A stretch of DNA of 64,000 bases from Anaerolineales bacterium (GCA_016927115.1 JAFGNH010000073.1:1-64000); one strand, 5' to 3'; counted from the first letter of the stretch, positions 53,587-63,701 are shown. Notes: generated by a model not told the origin, from the sequence alone. A program made the numbers and translations.

Positions 53587-55557
53587 TCAATCCAGCATAC
53601 TCTCCACCACCCGGGCCATTTCATCCGGGGTGAGATTGCCTTCCACAACGATAAATTGACTACCGCGGAAGCAGGTGGCAAAACTATACGGTCCGTTTTC
53701 ATCGGTATAGTCTTCGATGATTACAGCTATTCCCCGGAGTGTATACCATTCGTCTTCGTAAGGTTCCCAGTCTGCATCGGCGAAAAATTCGTCATAGGTG
53801 CTGTAAGGATTGTACGCAGCGCTGGTAGAGAGGTAATCCTCATCCCCGGGGCCATAGAAATCTACCACAGAGACCTCACCGCCGCCGGGTGCAAACCAGA
53901 TTGCGTCCTCTCCGAAATCCTCCGCCTGCATGGTGTAGGCTTCATAAAGTTCGTAGCCGTCAGGGACATATGAGGGAACCAGTTCCGCAGGGGCATTTAT
54001 GGGTGGAAATTCGGAACCCGGGTAGTCTTTTTCCCAGCCCTCACCCCAGATTTCATCGGGATCCATCAGGGGTTCAACATCCGGTTTTGAAAAATTGGGC
54101 GCCGGCAGTGTGGCTGCAGGAGCCTGCGGCTGTCCACCTTGTTGTACGTAAACACTGTAATCGCTGAAGCTGCAGTGGTATTCGCTGGTTGCTTTGTTCG
54201 GGTTCAGCACAATCAAATACAGATATTGATAGCGGTCGGCATCGACTGTGACCTGTGATCCTGCCGCCTGGAAGAGGCTGGCTGTGCCGTTTTCGATGCC
54301 CACCAGGAGGGGTTCAAGGTCGCTTGATTGCAGCGAGACACTGACGATGCCATCAGCAAGAATTTCAACATAGTCCGCGGCGATCTGCCCGACACCATCG
54401 ACCGGTATGAAAGTCTGCCCGGTTTTGGCTGTTCCTTCCAGGCGCAGAACCGGAAAGGTGCTGCCTTCTTCGAAGTCTCTTGTAAGCAATGCGACTGAGA
54501 AGCCTCGCAGTGTTTCCTCGAGGGATGTTCCAACGGTCTGCAGTGCTGCCTCAATGGCATCATACCCATTGTGAGGGACGGCCTGCTCCCAGATAGAACG
54601 AATCAGGTTTGCCCCAAAATGTTCAGAAAGATAGCGTATGTAAATCCACTCACCATACCAGTGACCATCGTCCTCGACTCGTTCGGTTCCCCCGACAGCC
54701 AGCTGGCAGGTATCGGGAGATTTGAAGACAGCATAAAGATCCTCCACACCGTCATTTACATCATCATAGACCTCATCCTGCATCCAGGTAGCGGTGGCTT
54801 CCCAGAGCCAATCGGCCGGTTCTTCGCCGTCGTAACCGAACTGAATGGTGTGGTTGAACTCGTGTGCCACGGTCGAGCGCATCAGGTCCAGCGGATCGTA
54901 TCCTTCGAGGTCGAGGTCTTCCGTATTGGCGTAGTCATTATCCAATGCCATGAAGGATACAGCTGCTCTTTTTTCGATAGTGTCTGTATTGGGGTTATCG
55001 CCGCGTACACCGTGGGTGTGGGGTTCCATGCTGTTTTCGACATACCCAAAGGTGCCGTCCCAGAGGATTTCCAGAAGATACACATCAAAGAGCGAGTTCC
55101 CACCGATCTGGCCATCCGTTGGAGGTGCAGCCCAGCCGAACTGCTCTATCTCCATCTGCCAGACGTACTCCAGGGCCTCGGCAATTGTTTGAACGAATTC
55201 ACTGGAGGGAACGGCATCCTCGCCCGTGAAAGTGTAATGAATACGGAAGTGCTGAGTGTCAAGCAGCTCCTCCGAACCACTCAGGACAGGGCGTTCCTCT
55301 TCATCATATTCTTCCTCATACCCTCCCGTACCGTCTGAATCCGGAGTGCCATACGCACCTTCTCCTTCGAAAGTACTTTCTTGAGAAGGGTCCTGGGCCG
55401 GATCGCTGCCCTGCAGATCGTCCTGGGTTTCGTAGAACATCAGGTCCTGGCTGTCCTGGAAGGCCTGAAATACACCTGTAATGGTCACACAGGAAGCGCC
55501 TGTAACAAGAATGAATATTGAGAGAATTAAACAGGCAGCTTTACGTCTGGGGGGCAT
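53587..55557 (-). CDS. Lipoprotein with a gluzincin-type metalloprotease domain
   Basis: 656 residues from ATG 55557 (GGAGGAG 7-10 nt before). Lipobox LVTGASC (Cys23), acidic low-complexity linker (~35-95), then a peptidase domain with HEFNH (232-236) and a downstream Glu253 in LWEATATWMQDEV, the arrangement of zinc gluzincins. The middle region (~330-480) looks like a beta-rich pre-peptidase C-terminal domain ('YLYLIVLNP'), and the tail (~500-656) is another domain with several aromatic residues. Extracellular, membrane-anchored protease; substrate unknown. Convergent with the dehydrogenase gene. Confidence 0.82.
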   Translation of the reverse strand: MPPRRKAACLILSIFILVTGASCVTITGVFQAFQDSQDLMFYETQDDLQGSDPAQDPSQESTFEGEGAYGTPDSDGTGGYEEEYDEEERPVLSGSEELLDTQHFRIHYTFTGEDAVPSSEFVQTIAEALEYVWQMEIEQFGWAAPPTDGQIGGNSLFDVYLLEILWDGTFGYVENSMEPHTHGVRGDNPNTDTIEKRAAVSFMALDNDYANTEDLDLEGYDPLDLMRSTVAHEFNHTIQFGYDGEEPADWLWEATATWMQDEVYDDVNDGVEDLYAVFKSPDTCQLAVGGTERVEDDGHWYGEWIYIRYLSEHFGANLIRSIWEQAVPHNGYDAIEAALQTVGTSLEETLRGFSVALLTRDFEEGSTFPVLRLEGTAKTGQTFIPVDGVGQIAADYVEILADGIVSVSLQSSDLEPLLVGIENGTASLFQAAGSQVTVDADRYQYLYLIVLNPNKATSEYHCSFSDYSVYVQQGGQPQAPAATLPAPNFSKPDVEPLMDPDEIWGEGWEKDYPGSEFPPINAPAELVPSYVPDGYELYEAYTMQAEDFGEDAIWFAPGGGEVSVVDFYGPGDEDYLSTSAAYNPYSTYDEFFADADWEPYEDEWYTLRGIAVIIEDYTDENGPYSFATCFRGSQFIVVEGNLTPDEMARVVESMLD

Positions 55558-55904
55558 GAATAACTCCTCCGGTAATTTATCCCAAATGGATGGGAAAGCC
55601 TGTATGGAAATACCATCAGGTTTGTTGAATAGTAACATGAAAGGGTATGTACTCCGGAAAAATATCGGCGAAATTTATTTACACCGGTTGGAAAATGCCT
55701 GGTGCGTTCCTGCAAGGAATTCGTATACTCTCTGTTGATCAGTCAGCTTGCTTTCCGGCAGCTTTGTTACGAAAATGTCTGGCCGTTTCCGGGGACTTTT
55801 AAGTGCCAGAAGTAATCCCTGAACGCAGTCATAAAGTATTTTGGACGGAGGAAAAAACAGTATAAAGCTCTGGTGGAATGTTAATAGAATGCATAGGGTG
55901 GCTG

Positions 55905-55913
55905 TGCTATAAT
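55905..55913 (+). promoter_or_regulatory. Extended -10 promoter of secA
   Basis: TGCTATAAT (extended -10: TGn plus TATAAT), 22 nt ahead of the secA ATG. The -35 region is poor, as is common with extended -10 elements. A Shine-Dalgarno (AAGGAAG) lies in between. Confidence 0.65.
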
Positions 55914-55935
55914 CCCCTCCGAAAGGAAGCAACGT

Positions 55936-58900
55936 ATGTTCAAACGATTGGGAAAGATGCTCACTGGTGATCCGGATCAGCGTGATATGGATCGCTACAC
56001 AGAAAAAGTAAACGAAATCAACGGGTTGGAAGCCCGGATGCAGCAGCTGAGCGATGACGAACTCAGAGGGAAAACAGCTGCGTTCAAATCCAGGCTGGCT
56101 GCTGGCGAAACGCTTGAAGACCTGCTTTCCGAGGCATTCGCTGTTGTTCGTGAAGTGTCCGTACGTACACTCGGCATGCGCCATTTTGACATCCAGTTGA
56201 TAGGCGGCATGGTACTGCATGAGGGACGGATCGCGGAAATGCGCACCGGTGAGGGTAAAACGCTCGTAGCTACACTGCCGATTTACCTGAATGCGCTTGA
56301 AGGCAAGGGTGTCCACCTTGTTACCGTGAACGATTACCTGGCACGGCGTGACGCACGATGGATGGGGCCGATTTTCCATTTTCTGGGATTGAGTGTTGGT
56401 ATCCTGCAGTCCGCGTCCCGCACAGAAGCCGGCCGAAAAGGTTTTCTCTACGAACCTGAAAGTGAAGCTGCCCAGGAAGATATCCACCAGATGCAGATTG
56501 TATCGCGCTCGGAATCCTATGCAGCCGATATCACGTATGGGACCAACAATGAATTCGGCTTCGATTACCTGCGCGATAATATGGCAAGCACTCTTGAGGC
56601 GCGTTCCCAGCGCGGTCACAATTTTGCGCTCCTGGATGAGGTTGACAACATTCTGATCGATGAAGCCCGTACCCCGCTGATCATTTCCGGCCCATCTCAT
56701 GAAGAACCGCAAACTTATGAGCAAATGTCACAGGTTGTCCGCCAGATGAGGCCCGAGGATTATGAGATCAGTGAAAAGGACCGCACCGTGGTGCTCAACG
56801 ACATTGGAATTAACCATGTCGAAGAGCTGCTGGGCATGCCCCTGCGTGATCCGGACAGGCCGGAAGACATCACACACGAACAGGCGCGCATGCTCGGATA
56901 CCTTGAGCAGGCACTGCGGGCTGAGTTCCTGTTCAAGAAGAACAAGGACTACGTGGTGCAGGGAGGCAAGGTTATCATTGTTGACGAGTTCACCGGGCGG
57001 CTGATGGCCGGCCGCCGCTGGTCTGATGGCCTGCACCAGGCTGTGGAAGCAAAAGAGGGGGTTCGGATCGGGCAGGAAAATGTAACCTATGCCACGATTA
57101 CCCTGCAGAATTACTTCCGGATGTATACGAAGTTGGCTGGTATGACAGGCACAGCCGTTACCGAGTCGGAAGAGTTTAACAAAATATACGAAGTGGATGT
57201 GTTTGCCCTGCCTACCAATCTGGAATATGTGGCCTCACTGGAAGGGACGGACCTCGAAGCTGTCGAATATAAGGAAGATAATCTGCGCTTTGTGAAATAT
57301 ATTCGCAGCGGGGATCCTGAGCAGAAGGCAACTTTCTGGAAGCGGAAAGATTACCCGGATGTCGTTTTCCGGACTGAAGAAGCGAAACTCCGGTCCATTG
57401 TAATGGAAATTCTTCGCCGCCATGTATACGGGCAGCCGCTCCTGGTGGGTACTACTTCAGTGGAACTTTCCGAACTGTTGTCCAGCCGGCTGCGGGCGGA
57501 TTCACTGCAGAAGCTGGCAAATATCATGATCCTGCGGCGGGAGTACATGCAGCAGAATAATATTGAAGAAACGGGGCTCCGGATCAATGAACTGCTGCCG
57601 TTGTATGAATCCCTGGACTCGCTGTCCACGTCGGTGCTGCGCAGTTTTGCCCGCAGCCTGGGCTTGTCCCTGAATCCGACCAGGCCGGAGAACCTCCAGC
57701 GTTTGGGAGAAGTGCTCGACCTTGGGCAGGAATATTTTGAACGGATCGCTGCCGTGCTGCAAAGCGGAGTCCGGCACAATGTGCTGAACGCGAAAAAGCA
57801 CACGGAAGAATCTCAGATCATTGCCGGTGCAGGAGAAGTCGGCGCGGTGACAATCGCGACCAACATGGCCGGTCGTGGTGTGGATATCAAGCTTGGTGGA
57901 GAGCTGGCCGAGGAAGTGCTTGGAGCGGTACACCGGGTTTTACGGCGAATAGGCGTAGAAAATCCTACACGACTCAGTGTGGAGGAACGACTGGCGGCAC
58001 TTGAACAGGCAGACGATGAGGCAGTTGGTATTTACGGTGCCGAGATTGAACTCTTCCACCAGTATATTGAGAATGAAAAGCTGGTCCGCCAGGTGGGCGG
58101 GCTGCATGTGATTGGTTCCGAGCGGCATGATGCACGCCGGATCGACAATCAGCTGCGCGGCCGGGCAGCACGCCAGGGCGACCCCGGTTCTTCCCAGTTT
58201 TATCTTTCCATGCAGGATGAATTGATGCGTCTCTTTGGTGGTGAACAGGTAGGCAGCCTGATGCAGCGCCTGAGTATCGATGATGCGATGCCGATTGCAC
58301 ACAATATTGTGGACCGCCGTATAGAGCAGGCCCAGACCCGCGTGGAAGGTGCCAATTTCGACACACGGAAACACCTGCTTGAGTATGATGATGTGCTCAA
58401 TCAACAGCGTGAAGTATTCTACAGCCAGCGCAATCGTATCTTTACCAAAGATGATCTGAGCGAGGATATCGCGTCCATGCTGTCTCTTGAGATCGAACGC
58501 CGGGTTAACCTGGCCGCAGACGATCCGCAGGGCGGCTGGAAGCTTCTGGCCTGGCTTGAAGAGATCCAGCCAACGCTCAGCCTGGAATCTGAAAATCCAT
58601 ACCCATCCTTTATGCTGAGCCTGCTGCTGCAGCAGCTGGAAGGAGCTGCTGAGGAAGAATTGAAGCAGGCCTTCAACAGCATCGTTGAGGATGCACTCCA
58701 ATCGTATTATGAACATCTCGCTGAAAGCACCCATCAGCAGTTTGAAACCGCGCTGGACCGTATGAAAGACCAGGTTTCCCAGCGGGTTGAACTGGCTGAA
58801 ACCGCTATGGATGGAGTACTCCTGGAGGCGGAGGAAAGCGGGCAGATGCCGCGTGTTGAGGATCTGCTTTCTGTGGTGGAACACACCGCTGGCCTTCGTC

Positions 58901-59934
58901 TGCAACTGGACGATAAAAGCCAGGCTGCCGTTCAGCAGGATCCTGATAAGATACGGCGGATGCTGCCGCAGTTTGTCGAAGCCAGCCTGGGATTGAGGAT
59001 CTGGGCTGGAATGATCCGGACTATTGAAGCGAGGCTGGGCGAAAGCCTGAATCTCGATACGAAACTGCCCGCCCCGATCGATTGGGACCAGGCGGCTGCG
59101 GATTTGAATACTGCGTTTGAAGACGCCTGGAACCGCAGGGCTGAACGTATTCAAAGTGATGTGGCGCGTGATCTCAACCGTGACCTTAAAGGCCAGGAAA
59201 TCAATGATGTATTAAAATTGCGAATGCTGGTTCAGCTCAGTTATGGTCAGCGTACTGTCTTCGATCGTAAAACACACCAGCGCCAATCCGTACGTGTGGG
59301 GCGGTTCAGCTATGCATTTACTGCCGCCAGACTGCTGGATGGGTTGGAGCCTGAAGAGCTCTCAGGCCGGATTCTCGAACATTTACGAGGTGCGCAGGAT
59401 TATATTGCGCAATCTGTCGGGGAATCTGAAACGATTCGTCTGGGGGCATCGCCTTTGAAGGAACTCGATTTACCGCTGCAGGATGTGATTCGTGAGCGGT
59501 TTGGCGAGGAAGCTTTTGAAAAGTATGCTCAGGAAGAATCACTGCTGTCTCTGCCTGAAACCGTGCTGGAAGCTATCAAGGAGACGCTGGGCAGCTATCT
59601 GATGACAAAATTCTATCGGCGCCAGTTCCTTTCATCAGGGGATCGTGCCTGGGTGGATTATCTTACCCAGATGGAAGCACTCCGTACTTCGATCGGCCTC
59701 GAGGCGTACGGTCAGCGTGACCCGCTTGTGCAGTATAAGAGCCGTGCATTTGATATGTTCCAGCAGCTTCTGGAGGAAATCCGCAGTGGTATGGTCTCCC
59801 GGATGTTCCGGGTTCGTCTCGCAGCTCGAGGCGCAAGTACCGCCAGTCAGATCAATGTTGGCACCGATCAAAATGCTGCCGCCGGGTCGACGAATAAGAG
59901 CAGCTCGAGAAAGCGGCGTCGCCGCAGACGTTAA
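55936..59934 (+). CDS. secA: Preprotein translocase ATPase SecA, unusually long
   Basis: 1332 residues; SecA is usually 800-950. ATPase motifs are intact: MRTGEGKT (102-109), LLDEVDNILIDEART (~232-246), TNNEFGFDYLRDNM, AGMTGTAVTE, TIATNMAGRGVDIKLGG and QLRGRAARQGDPGSSQF. Two expansions stand out: ~90 residues inserted after VGTTSVE (about 515-608) inside the second nucleotide-binding domain, and a helical wing/C-terminal region about 190 residues longer than usual after YDDVLNQQREVFYSQRN. The C terminus ends in Ser/Arg-rich SSRKRRRRRR without the Cys/His zinc site that binds SecB. Drives protein export through SecYEG. Confidence 0.93.
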   Translation: MFKRLGKMLTGDPDQRDMDRYTEKVNEINGLEARMQQLSDDELRGKTAAFKSRLAAGETLEDLLSEAFAVVREVSVRTLGMRHFDIQLIGGMVLHEGRIAEMRTGEGKTLVATLPIYLNALEGKGVHLVTVNDYLARRDARWMGPIFHFLGLSVGILQSASRTEAGRKGFLYEPESEAAQEDIHQMQIVSRSESYAADITYGTNNEFGFDYLRDNMASTLEARSQRGHNFALLDEVDNILIDEARTPLIISGPSHEEPQTYEQMSQVVRQMRPEDYEISEKDRTVVLNDIGINHVEELLGMPLRDPDRPEDITHEQARMLGYLEQALRAEFLFKKNKDYVVQGGKVIIVDEFTGRLMAGRRWSDGLHQAVEAKEGVRIGQENVTYATITLQNYFRMYTKLAGMTGTAVTESEEFNKIYEVDVFALPTNLEYVASLEGTDLEAVEYKEDNLRFVKYIRSGDPEQKATFWKRKDYPDVVFRTEEAKLRSIVMEILRRHVYGQPLLVGTTSVELSELLSSRLRADSLQKLANIMILRREYMQQNNIEETGLRINELLPLYESLDSLSTSVLRSFARSLGLSLNPTRPENLQRLGEVLDLGQEYFERIAAVLQSGVRHNVLNAKKHTEESQIIAGAGEVGAVTIATNMAGRGVDIKLGGELAEEVLGAVHRVLRRIGVENPTRLSVEERLAALEQADDEAVGIYGAEIELFHQYIENEKLVRQVGGLHVIGSERHDARRIDNQLRGRAARQGDPGSSQFYLSMQDELMRLFGGEQVGSLMQRLSIDDAMPIAHNIVDRRIEQAQTRVEGANFDTRKHLLEYDDVLNQQREVFYSQRNRIFTKDDLSEDIASMLSLEIERRVNLAADDPQGGWKLLAWLEEIQPTLSLESENPYPSFMLSLLLQQLEGAAEEELKQAFNSIVEDALQSYYEHLAESTHQQFETALDRMKDQVSQRVELAETAMDGVLLEAEESGQMPRVEDLLSVVEHTAGLRLQLDDKSQAAVQQDPDKIRRMLPQFVEASLGLRIWAGMIRTIEARLGESLNLDTKLPAPIDWDQAAADLNTAFEDAWNRRAERIQSDVARDLNRDLKGQEINDVLKLRMLVQLSYGQRTVFDRKTHQRQSVRVGRFSYAFTAARLLDGLEPEELSGRILEHLRGAQDYIAQSVGESETIRLGASPLKELDLPLQDVIRERFGEEAFEKYAQEESLLSLPETVLEAIKETLGSYLMTKFYRRQFLSSGDRAWVDYLTQMEALRTSIGLEAYGQRDPLVQYKSRAFDMFQQLLEEIRSGMVSRMFRVRLAARGASTASQINVGTDQNAAAGSTNKSSSRKRRRRRR

Positions 59935-60014
59935 CAATGTGTTTTCTGCTGGAAACTTGAGCAGCTTTGCTTTCCAGAGAGAATTAACTTCTGTCTCCGG
60001 TGGAGGATAATGCA

Positions 60015-61052
60015 GTGATTACTGGCGAATCAAATTCCATCAATATTCTGCCCAAGATTGATCTCCACCGCCACCTTGAAGGATCACTACGGATGTCCAC
60101 GCTGGAGGAGTTGGCGGCTGAAGGTTCCATAGACCTTCCCGCGGACAAGGAAACCCTTCGTTCACTGGGTACCCTTGTTTCCGCTGATCCCCGCACGCCG
60201 CAGTCGCTGCTGCGAAAATTTCAGGCATTACGCTGCGTTTACGCCAGCCCTGAGCTGATCCAGCGATATGTGCGAGAAGCCATTGCTGATGCTGCAGCAG
60301 ATAGTATTATCCACCTTGAGATGCGCTTCTCGCCGATGGCACTGGCAGGAGAAAGACACTTTGCTGCAGGCGATGTGATCAAGTGGGTTCTTGAAGCTGC
60401 AGATAAGGCAGCAGTGCAGGAATCCATTGGAGTAAAACTGATTGCCAGCGTGAATAGACATGAACCGGTAGAAACAGCTGAAAAAATTGCGCAGGTAGTA
60501 GTTGATTCCATGAGTGAGAGGTTGGTAGGATTTGATCTGGCTGGCGATGAGGAATCCGTTAACGCAGATGCTTTTGTCCCGCTTTTTCGCGATGTCCAGT
60601 CTTCCGGCATGAAAATAACAGTCCATGCAGGCGAGTGGAGTGGGGCAGACGCAGTTCGCCAGGCTTTGGAAGTCTTTCAGGCAGACCGTATAGGTCATGG
60701 TGTCCGGATTGTTGAATCCGAAGAAACGGTGGCGCTGGCACGTGATCGTGCTGTGCCCTTCGAAGTCTGTCCGTTCAGCAATATTGCCAGTGGGGTAACG
60801 GACAGATGGCAGGACCACCCAATACGGGAAATGGTCATGGCGGGATTGCTTGTGACCATCAATACAGATAATCCCGGGATTCTGGATAACACACTGTCTG
60901 ATGAGATCACCAGACTGACGGCTGAAACGGATATTTCTTTGGGAACGATAAAAAGCTTTATGCTGAATGCGGCAAACGCTTCCTTCCTGCTGCCTTCCGG
61001 GAAGAAGGCGCTGGAAGAAAAACTGCTCAGTGCGTATCAGCTCGGTCTCTGA
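60015..61052 (+). CDS. add: Adenosine deaminase
   Basis: 345 residues from GTG 60015 (GGAGG at 60002-60006); GTG 60000 is an alternative without a ribosome site. Zinc/catalytic motifs: KIDLHRHLEGSLR (two His), MKITVHAGEW (His and Glu), DRIGHGVRIV (His), and NTDNPGILD (Asp). Hydrolyses adenosine to inosine in purine salvage. Length and motifs fit classic Add; adenine deaminase-like members share them, so adenine cannot be wholly excluded. The exported nucleoside phosphorylase-like lipoprotein elsewhere in the window would complement salvage. Confidence 0.88.
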   Translation: MITGESNSINILPKIDLHRHLEGSLRMSTLEELAAEGSIDLPADKETLRSLGTLVSADPRTPQSLLRKFQALRCVYASPELIQRYVREAIADAAADSIIHLEMRFSPMALAGERHFAAGDVIKWVLEAADKAAVQESIGVKLIASVNRHEPVETAEKIAQVVVDSMSERLVGFDLAGDEESVNADAFVPLFRDVQSSGMKITVHAGEWSGADAVRQALEVFQADRIGHGVRIVESEETVALARDRAVPFEVCPFSNIASGVTDRWQDHPIREMVMAGLLVTINTDNPGILDNTLSDEITRLTAETDISLGTIKSFMLNAANASFLLPSGKKALEEKLLSAYQLGL

Positions 61053-61117
61053 GCAGCGGAACGGGGGATTACAAAACCGGCAGCCGTATTGTTATAAACC
61101 GCCTCTATTTCGAGCAA

Positions 61118-61954
61118 TCAGACCTTGCGTTCCCATTCAGCAACGCATTCCCTGATGAACTCCTTGATCTGCGGATCCGGAATTTCTTCCAGCGGGTAGC
61201 TTTCCACACCAATTAATGCCTTAACTTCACCATACCGGCTCTCAATCAGGCGAACTGAGAGATGAGTTTTTCCACTGATGCGGATTTTCTCCTGGATGAT
61301 GTCATTAATCTGTTCCACCATTGAGCGTGGTTGTGGTAAAACCTCCGGTTTCTTTTTTCGGTCCTTGCTTTTTTGCAAGGGAGCAGGTTGTTCCATCAGC
61401 GAAAGCTCTGTAGATAGCGCCAGGGATTCCGGGATTTCCTGCTGGATCCAGGCCACCAATTCATTCAATGACCCGGAAACGATGTGCCAATCGGAGGATT
61501 CCTTCAGTTCCGATAAGGAGGAATACTCGCGGTTTTCGACAGAAAGAATCAGGCGCCCGGTTCCAGGGTGGCGTTTTATGGCTGCAATTTGTTCAACGGC
61601 TGCTGCAGAGCCAGATCGTGGCGCATCATCAGAAAGGTTCGGCACGGGAAACTCTGTGGAAGGTGCCGATTCCCGGGCGGCTGAGTCGGCCGCTGGTGTT
61701 TCCACCGGTTCTCCTGAGATCTGCTCCGCTTCGGATACCTCAGGGGGGAGAGGTTCTACCTCTGCGGCAGGGATTCCTTCCGGAGTAGACGGATCACCAG
61801 TGCCGACAGCATCAGAACTGACTGTTTCAGTTTCGCCTGTTTCAGCTTTCTCCATATCCCTGCGATTCAGCAGAATAGCAACAGCGATCAGCGCACATGC
61901 CAGGCCGACAGCGATAAGGATAATACCGATCATAAGCGGGTTTTCAAGTGTCAT
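61118..61954 (-). CDS. Membrane-anchored protein of unknown function
   Basis: 278 residues: one N-terminal membrane helix (MIGIILIAVGLACALIAVAILL, ~8-29), a Glu/Pro/Ser/Ala-rich spacer (~32-118), then a ~155-residue soluble domain with VEQIAAIKRHPGTGRLILSV and SVRLIESRYGEVKALIGVESY. It begins within the last codons of fpg (4-nt overlap), so it is translated together with it. Not recognised as a known family; no catalytic motif visible. Orientation places the soluble domain probably in the cytoplasm or outside depending on topology (undetermined). Confidence 0.7.
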   Translation of the reverse strand: MTLENPLMIGIILIAVGLACALIAVAILLNRRDMEKAETGETETVSSDAVGTGDPSTPEGIPAAEVEPLPPEVSEAEQISGEPVETPAADSAARESAPSTEFPVPNLSDDAPRSGSAAAVEQIAAIKRHPGTGRLILSVENREYSSLSELKESSDWHIVSGSLNELVAWIQQEIPESLALSTELSLMEQPAPLQKSKDRKKKPEVLPQPRSMVEQINDIIQEKIRISGKTHLSVRLIESRYGEVKALIGVESYPLEEIPDPQIKEFIRECVAEWERKV

Positions 61955-62775
61955 GGTACAGTCTCCGGCTGACAGGCAGGGCAGAAATGAGTGCTGCGCT
62001 GGCCAACAAGAATGCGCTCAATGGCTGTGCCGCAGGTAGGGCAGGGAAGGCCTGTGCGGTGGTATACCTGAAAGGCGTTCTGGAAATCTCCACCTCTGTA
62101 TATCCAATCAATACTGGCACCCTGGCGTTGAATGCCTTCTTCCAGGGTCTCACGAATATACTGCCATAAGGTTTCAGCTTCCTTGAAGCTCAGTGTATCA
62201 GCGTTTCTTTCCGGATGGATATGGGCCCGATGCAGTGCTTCATCCGTGTAAATGTTGCCCATCCCTGCCAGAAACGATTGGTCCATCATCAACGGCTTGA
62301 TTTTTCGCTTGCGCCGGGAGAGCCGGGAATAAAACCAGTTAGCTGTGAAAATATCTCCCAGTGGTTCCGGTCCAAGCTTATCATAGATTGCTGCCGGATT
62401 TGTAGTGTAGAATACCCGTCCAAATTTGCGCGTGTTACTGAATCGCATACTCCAGCCATCCGCAAAGTAGAAAATGGTATGTTCATGACCGCCTGCCGGC
62501 TGGTGATGGTCCGCCAGCAAGATATCTCCGCTCATACGCAAATGGATCAGCAGTGTGCCCTTTGAACATGGAAATACCAGATACTTGCCACGGCGCTGCA
62601 CATCCAGGATGGTCTGGCCGCACAGCTGCTCATGAAAGGATTCCCAATCCGGCATGGCAATCTGGCGTCTCCAATCATTACTGATATCTGCGATTTTCTG
62701 GCCGGGGACCTGCAGTCCAAGCCGTCCTTCTCTCAGATTGCGGGCAATGGTTTCAACTTCGGGTAATTCAGGCAT
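61951..62775 (-). CDS. mutM: Formamidopyrimidine-DNA glycosylase
   Basis: 274 residues. N-terminal PELPEVET (Pro1 nucleophile and Glu2), RRGKYLVF (Lys ~57), helix-two-turn-helix DQSFLAGMGNIYTDEALH, and the C-terminal zinc finger CPTCGTAIERILVGQRSTHFCPAC. Removes 8-oxoguanine and FaPy lesions and nicks the strand. A TATAAT lies 7 nt upstream of the ATG on the minus strand, implying a leaderless mRNA. Overlaps the membrane-anchored unknown gene by 4 nt. Confidence 0.95.
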   Translation of the reverse strand: MPELPEVETIARNLREGRLGLQVPGQKIADISNDWRRQIAMPDWESFHEQLCGQTILDVQRRGKYLVFPCSKGTLLIHLRMSGDILLADHHQPAGGHEHTIFYFADGWSMRFSNTRKFGRVFYTTNPAAIYDKLGPEPLGDIFTANWFYSRLSRRKRKIKPLMMDQSFLAGMGNIYTDEALHRAHIHPERNADTLSFKEAETLWQYIRETLEEGIQRQGASIDWIYRGGDFQNAFQVYHRTGLPCPTCGTAIERILVGQRSTHFCPACQPETVP

Positions 62776-62782
62776 TGCAGTG

Positions 62783-62810
62783 ATTATACCCGGCGCTGAC
62801 CCTCATGCAA
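62783..62810 (-). promoter_or_regulatory. Promoter of mutM (leaderless geometry)
   Basis: On the minus strand: TTGCAT (62810-62805), 16 nt, TATAAT (62788-62783), then only 7 nt to the ATG at 62775. The transcript should begin at or within a base of the start codon, and no Shine-Dalgarno is present. Confidence 0.65.
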
Positions 62811-62898
62811 CCTCATAGGAGTGCAATCGTTTTTACTATAAGGATAGGCTTTTTTGATCACAACAGTTGCCCGGGCGATTGTCCGAAAGCACAGGTAC

Positions 62899-63450
62899 CT
62901 AATACACTGTAACCATATCCCGGATCTGTTCCAGCTTGGCCTCTCCGATTCCCGAGACCTGGAGCAGGTCGTCGATCTCTATGAACGGGCCATGCAGATC
63001 GCGGAATTCAACGATTTTCTTTGCAGTAGCTGGGCCAATACCAGGAAGGCGCTCCAGTTCCGGTGCTTCCGCCAGGTTCAGGTTCACCAGGTCGTTGTTC
63101 GACCGCGTTTGTTCTGCTGTGGTAGAGGCACTGCTTGTGGGCTGCAGATATGGAATGTAGAGTTTCTGGCCATCTGCTACAGCCGCAGCCAGATTGATCG
63201 TCTCCAGGTCCGCCTTTTCTGTTGTCCCCCCGGCAGCGTTGATCGCATCAGCTACTATTGCATCGGTGGGCAGGTTGTATACCCCTGGCGTTGCGATTGC
63301 ACCGCAAATATGGATAGTGTAGGGTTCTGACGTTGGAGGTGGGAGAAGTGTGACCGGTTCTCCCCTTGGTGGGCTGAGTACCAGAATCACCAGCCCAGCT
63401 GCAGTGAAACCGCCCAGAATGCCCGAAAAGACAAGAATAAGTTGTTTCAT
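62899..63450 (-). CDS. ComEA-like DNA-binding protein (SLBB plus helix-hairpin-helix)
   Basis: 183 residues from ATG 63450 (GGGGGAAAG before). One membrane anchor (LVFSGILGGFTAAGLVILVL), an SLBB-type domain (IHICGAIATPGVYNLPTD...), a Ser/Thr linker, and a C-terminal double helix-hairpin-helix (LERLPGIGPATAKKIVEFR, LLQVSGIGEAKLEQI). This is the ComEA layout: a membrane-tethered, extracytoplasmic double-strand DNA receptor for natural transformation. No comEC or other competence gene is in view. Confidence 0.9.
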   Translation of the reverse strand: MKQLILVFSGILGGFTAAGLVILVLSPPRGEPVTLLPPPTSEPYTIHICGAIATPGVYNLPTDAIVADAINAAGGTTEKADLETINLAAAVADGQKLYIPYLQPTSSASTTAEQTRSNNDLVNLNLAEAPELERLPGIGPATAKKIVEFRDLHGPFIEIDDLLQVSGIGEAKLEQIRDMVTVY

Positions 63451-63695
63451 TGTCTTTCCCCCTTTCTTTGTTCCATTATACAGGAACTTTTCCGAAGGTT
63501 CCTTCACTGTTCAAAAACATATGCCTGTTCCGTTGAGCGCCATATGCATGGAAGGGTTGATGCGAAGGTCTGTGTGCCGGGGGAGTGTATGAAACAAAAG
63601 CAGGGCAGCCTGAAGTTATTGAACCATTCCAGGTGCAGGCATTGTACGTCCTGATTAATGTAATGATTGAGTACCAATTCTCCGGCTATCATGGT

Positions 63696-63701
63696 TATAA
63701 T
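63696..63701 (+). promoter_or_regulatory. -10 element of the cobalamin adenosyltransferase gene (leaderless geometry)
   Basis: TATAAT at 63696-63701, only 6 nt before the ATG at 63708; a convincing -35 was not found. No Shine-Dalgarno. The mRNA probably starts at the initiation codon. Confidence 0.55.

Noticed and set aside
55675-56724. 349-residue minus-strand frame over the secA promoter and 5' end
   Set aside because: Antisense shadow; secA has a promoter, ribosome site and full motifs on the plus strand.
57940-59154. 404-residue minus-strand frame within secA
   Set aside because: Antisense shadow of the helical wing coding region; no start signals.
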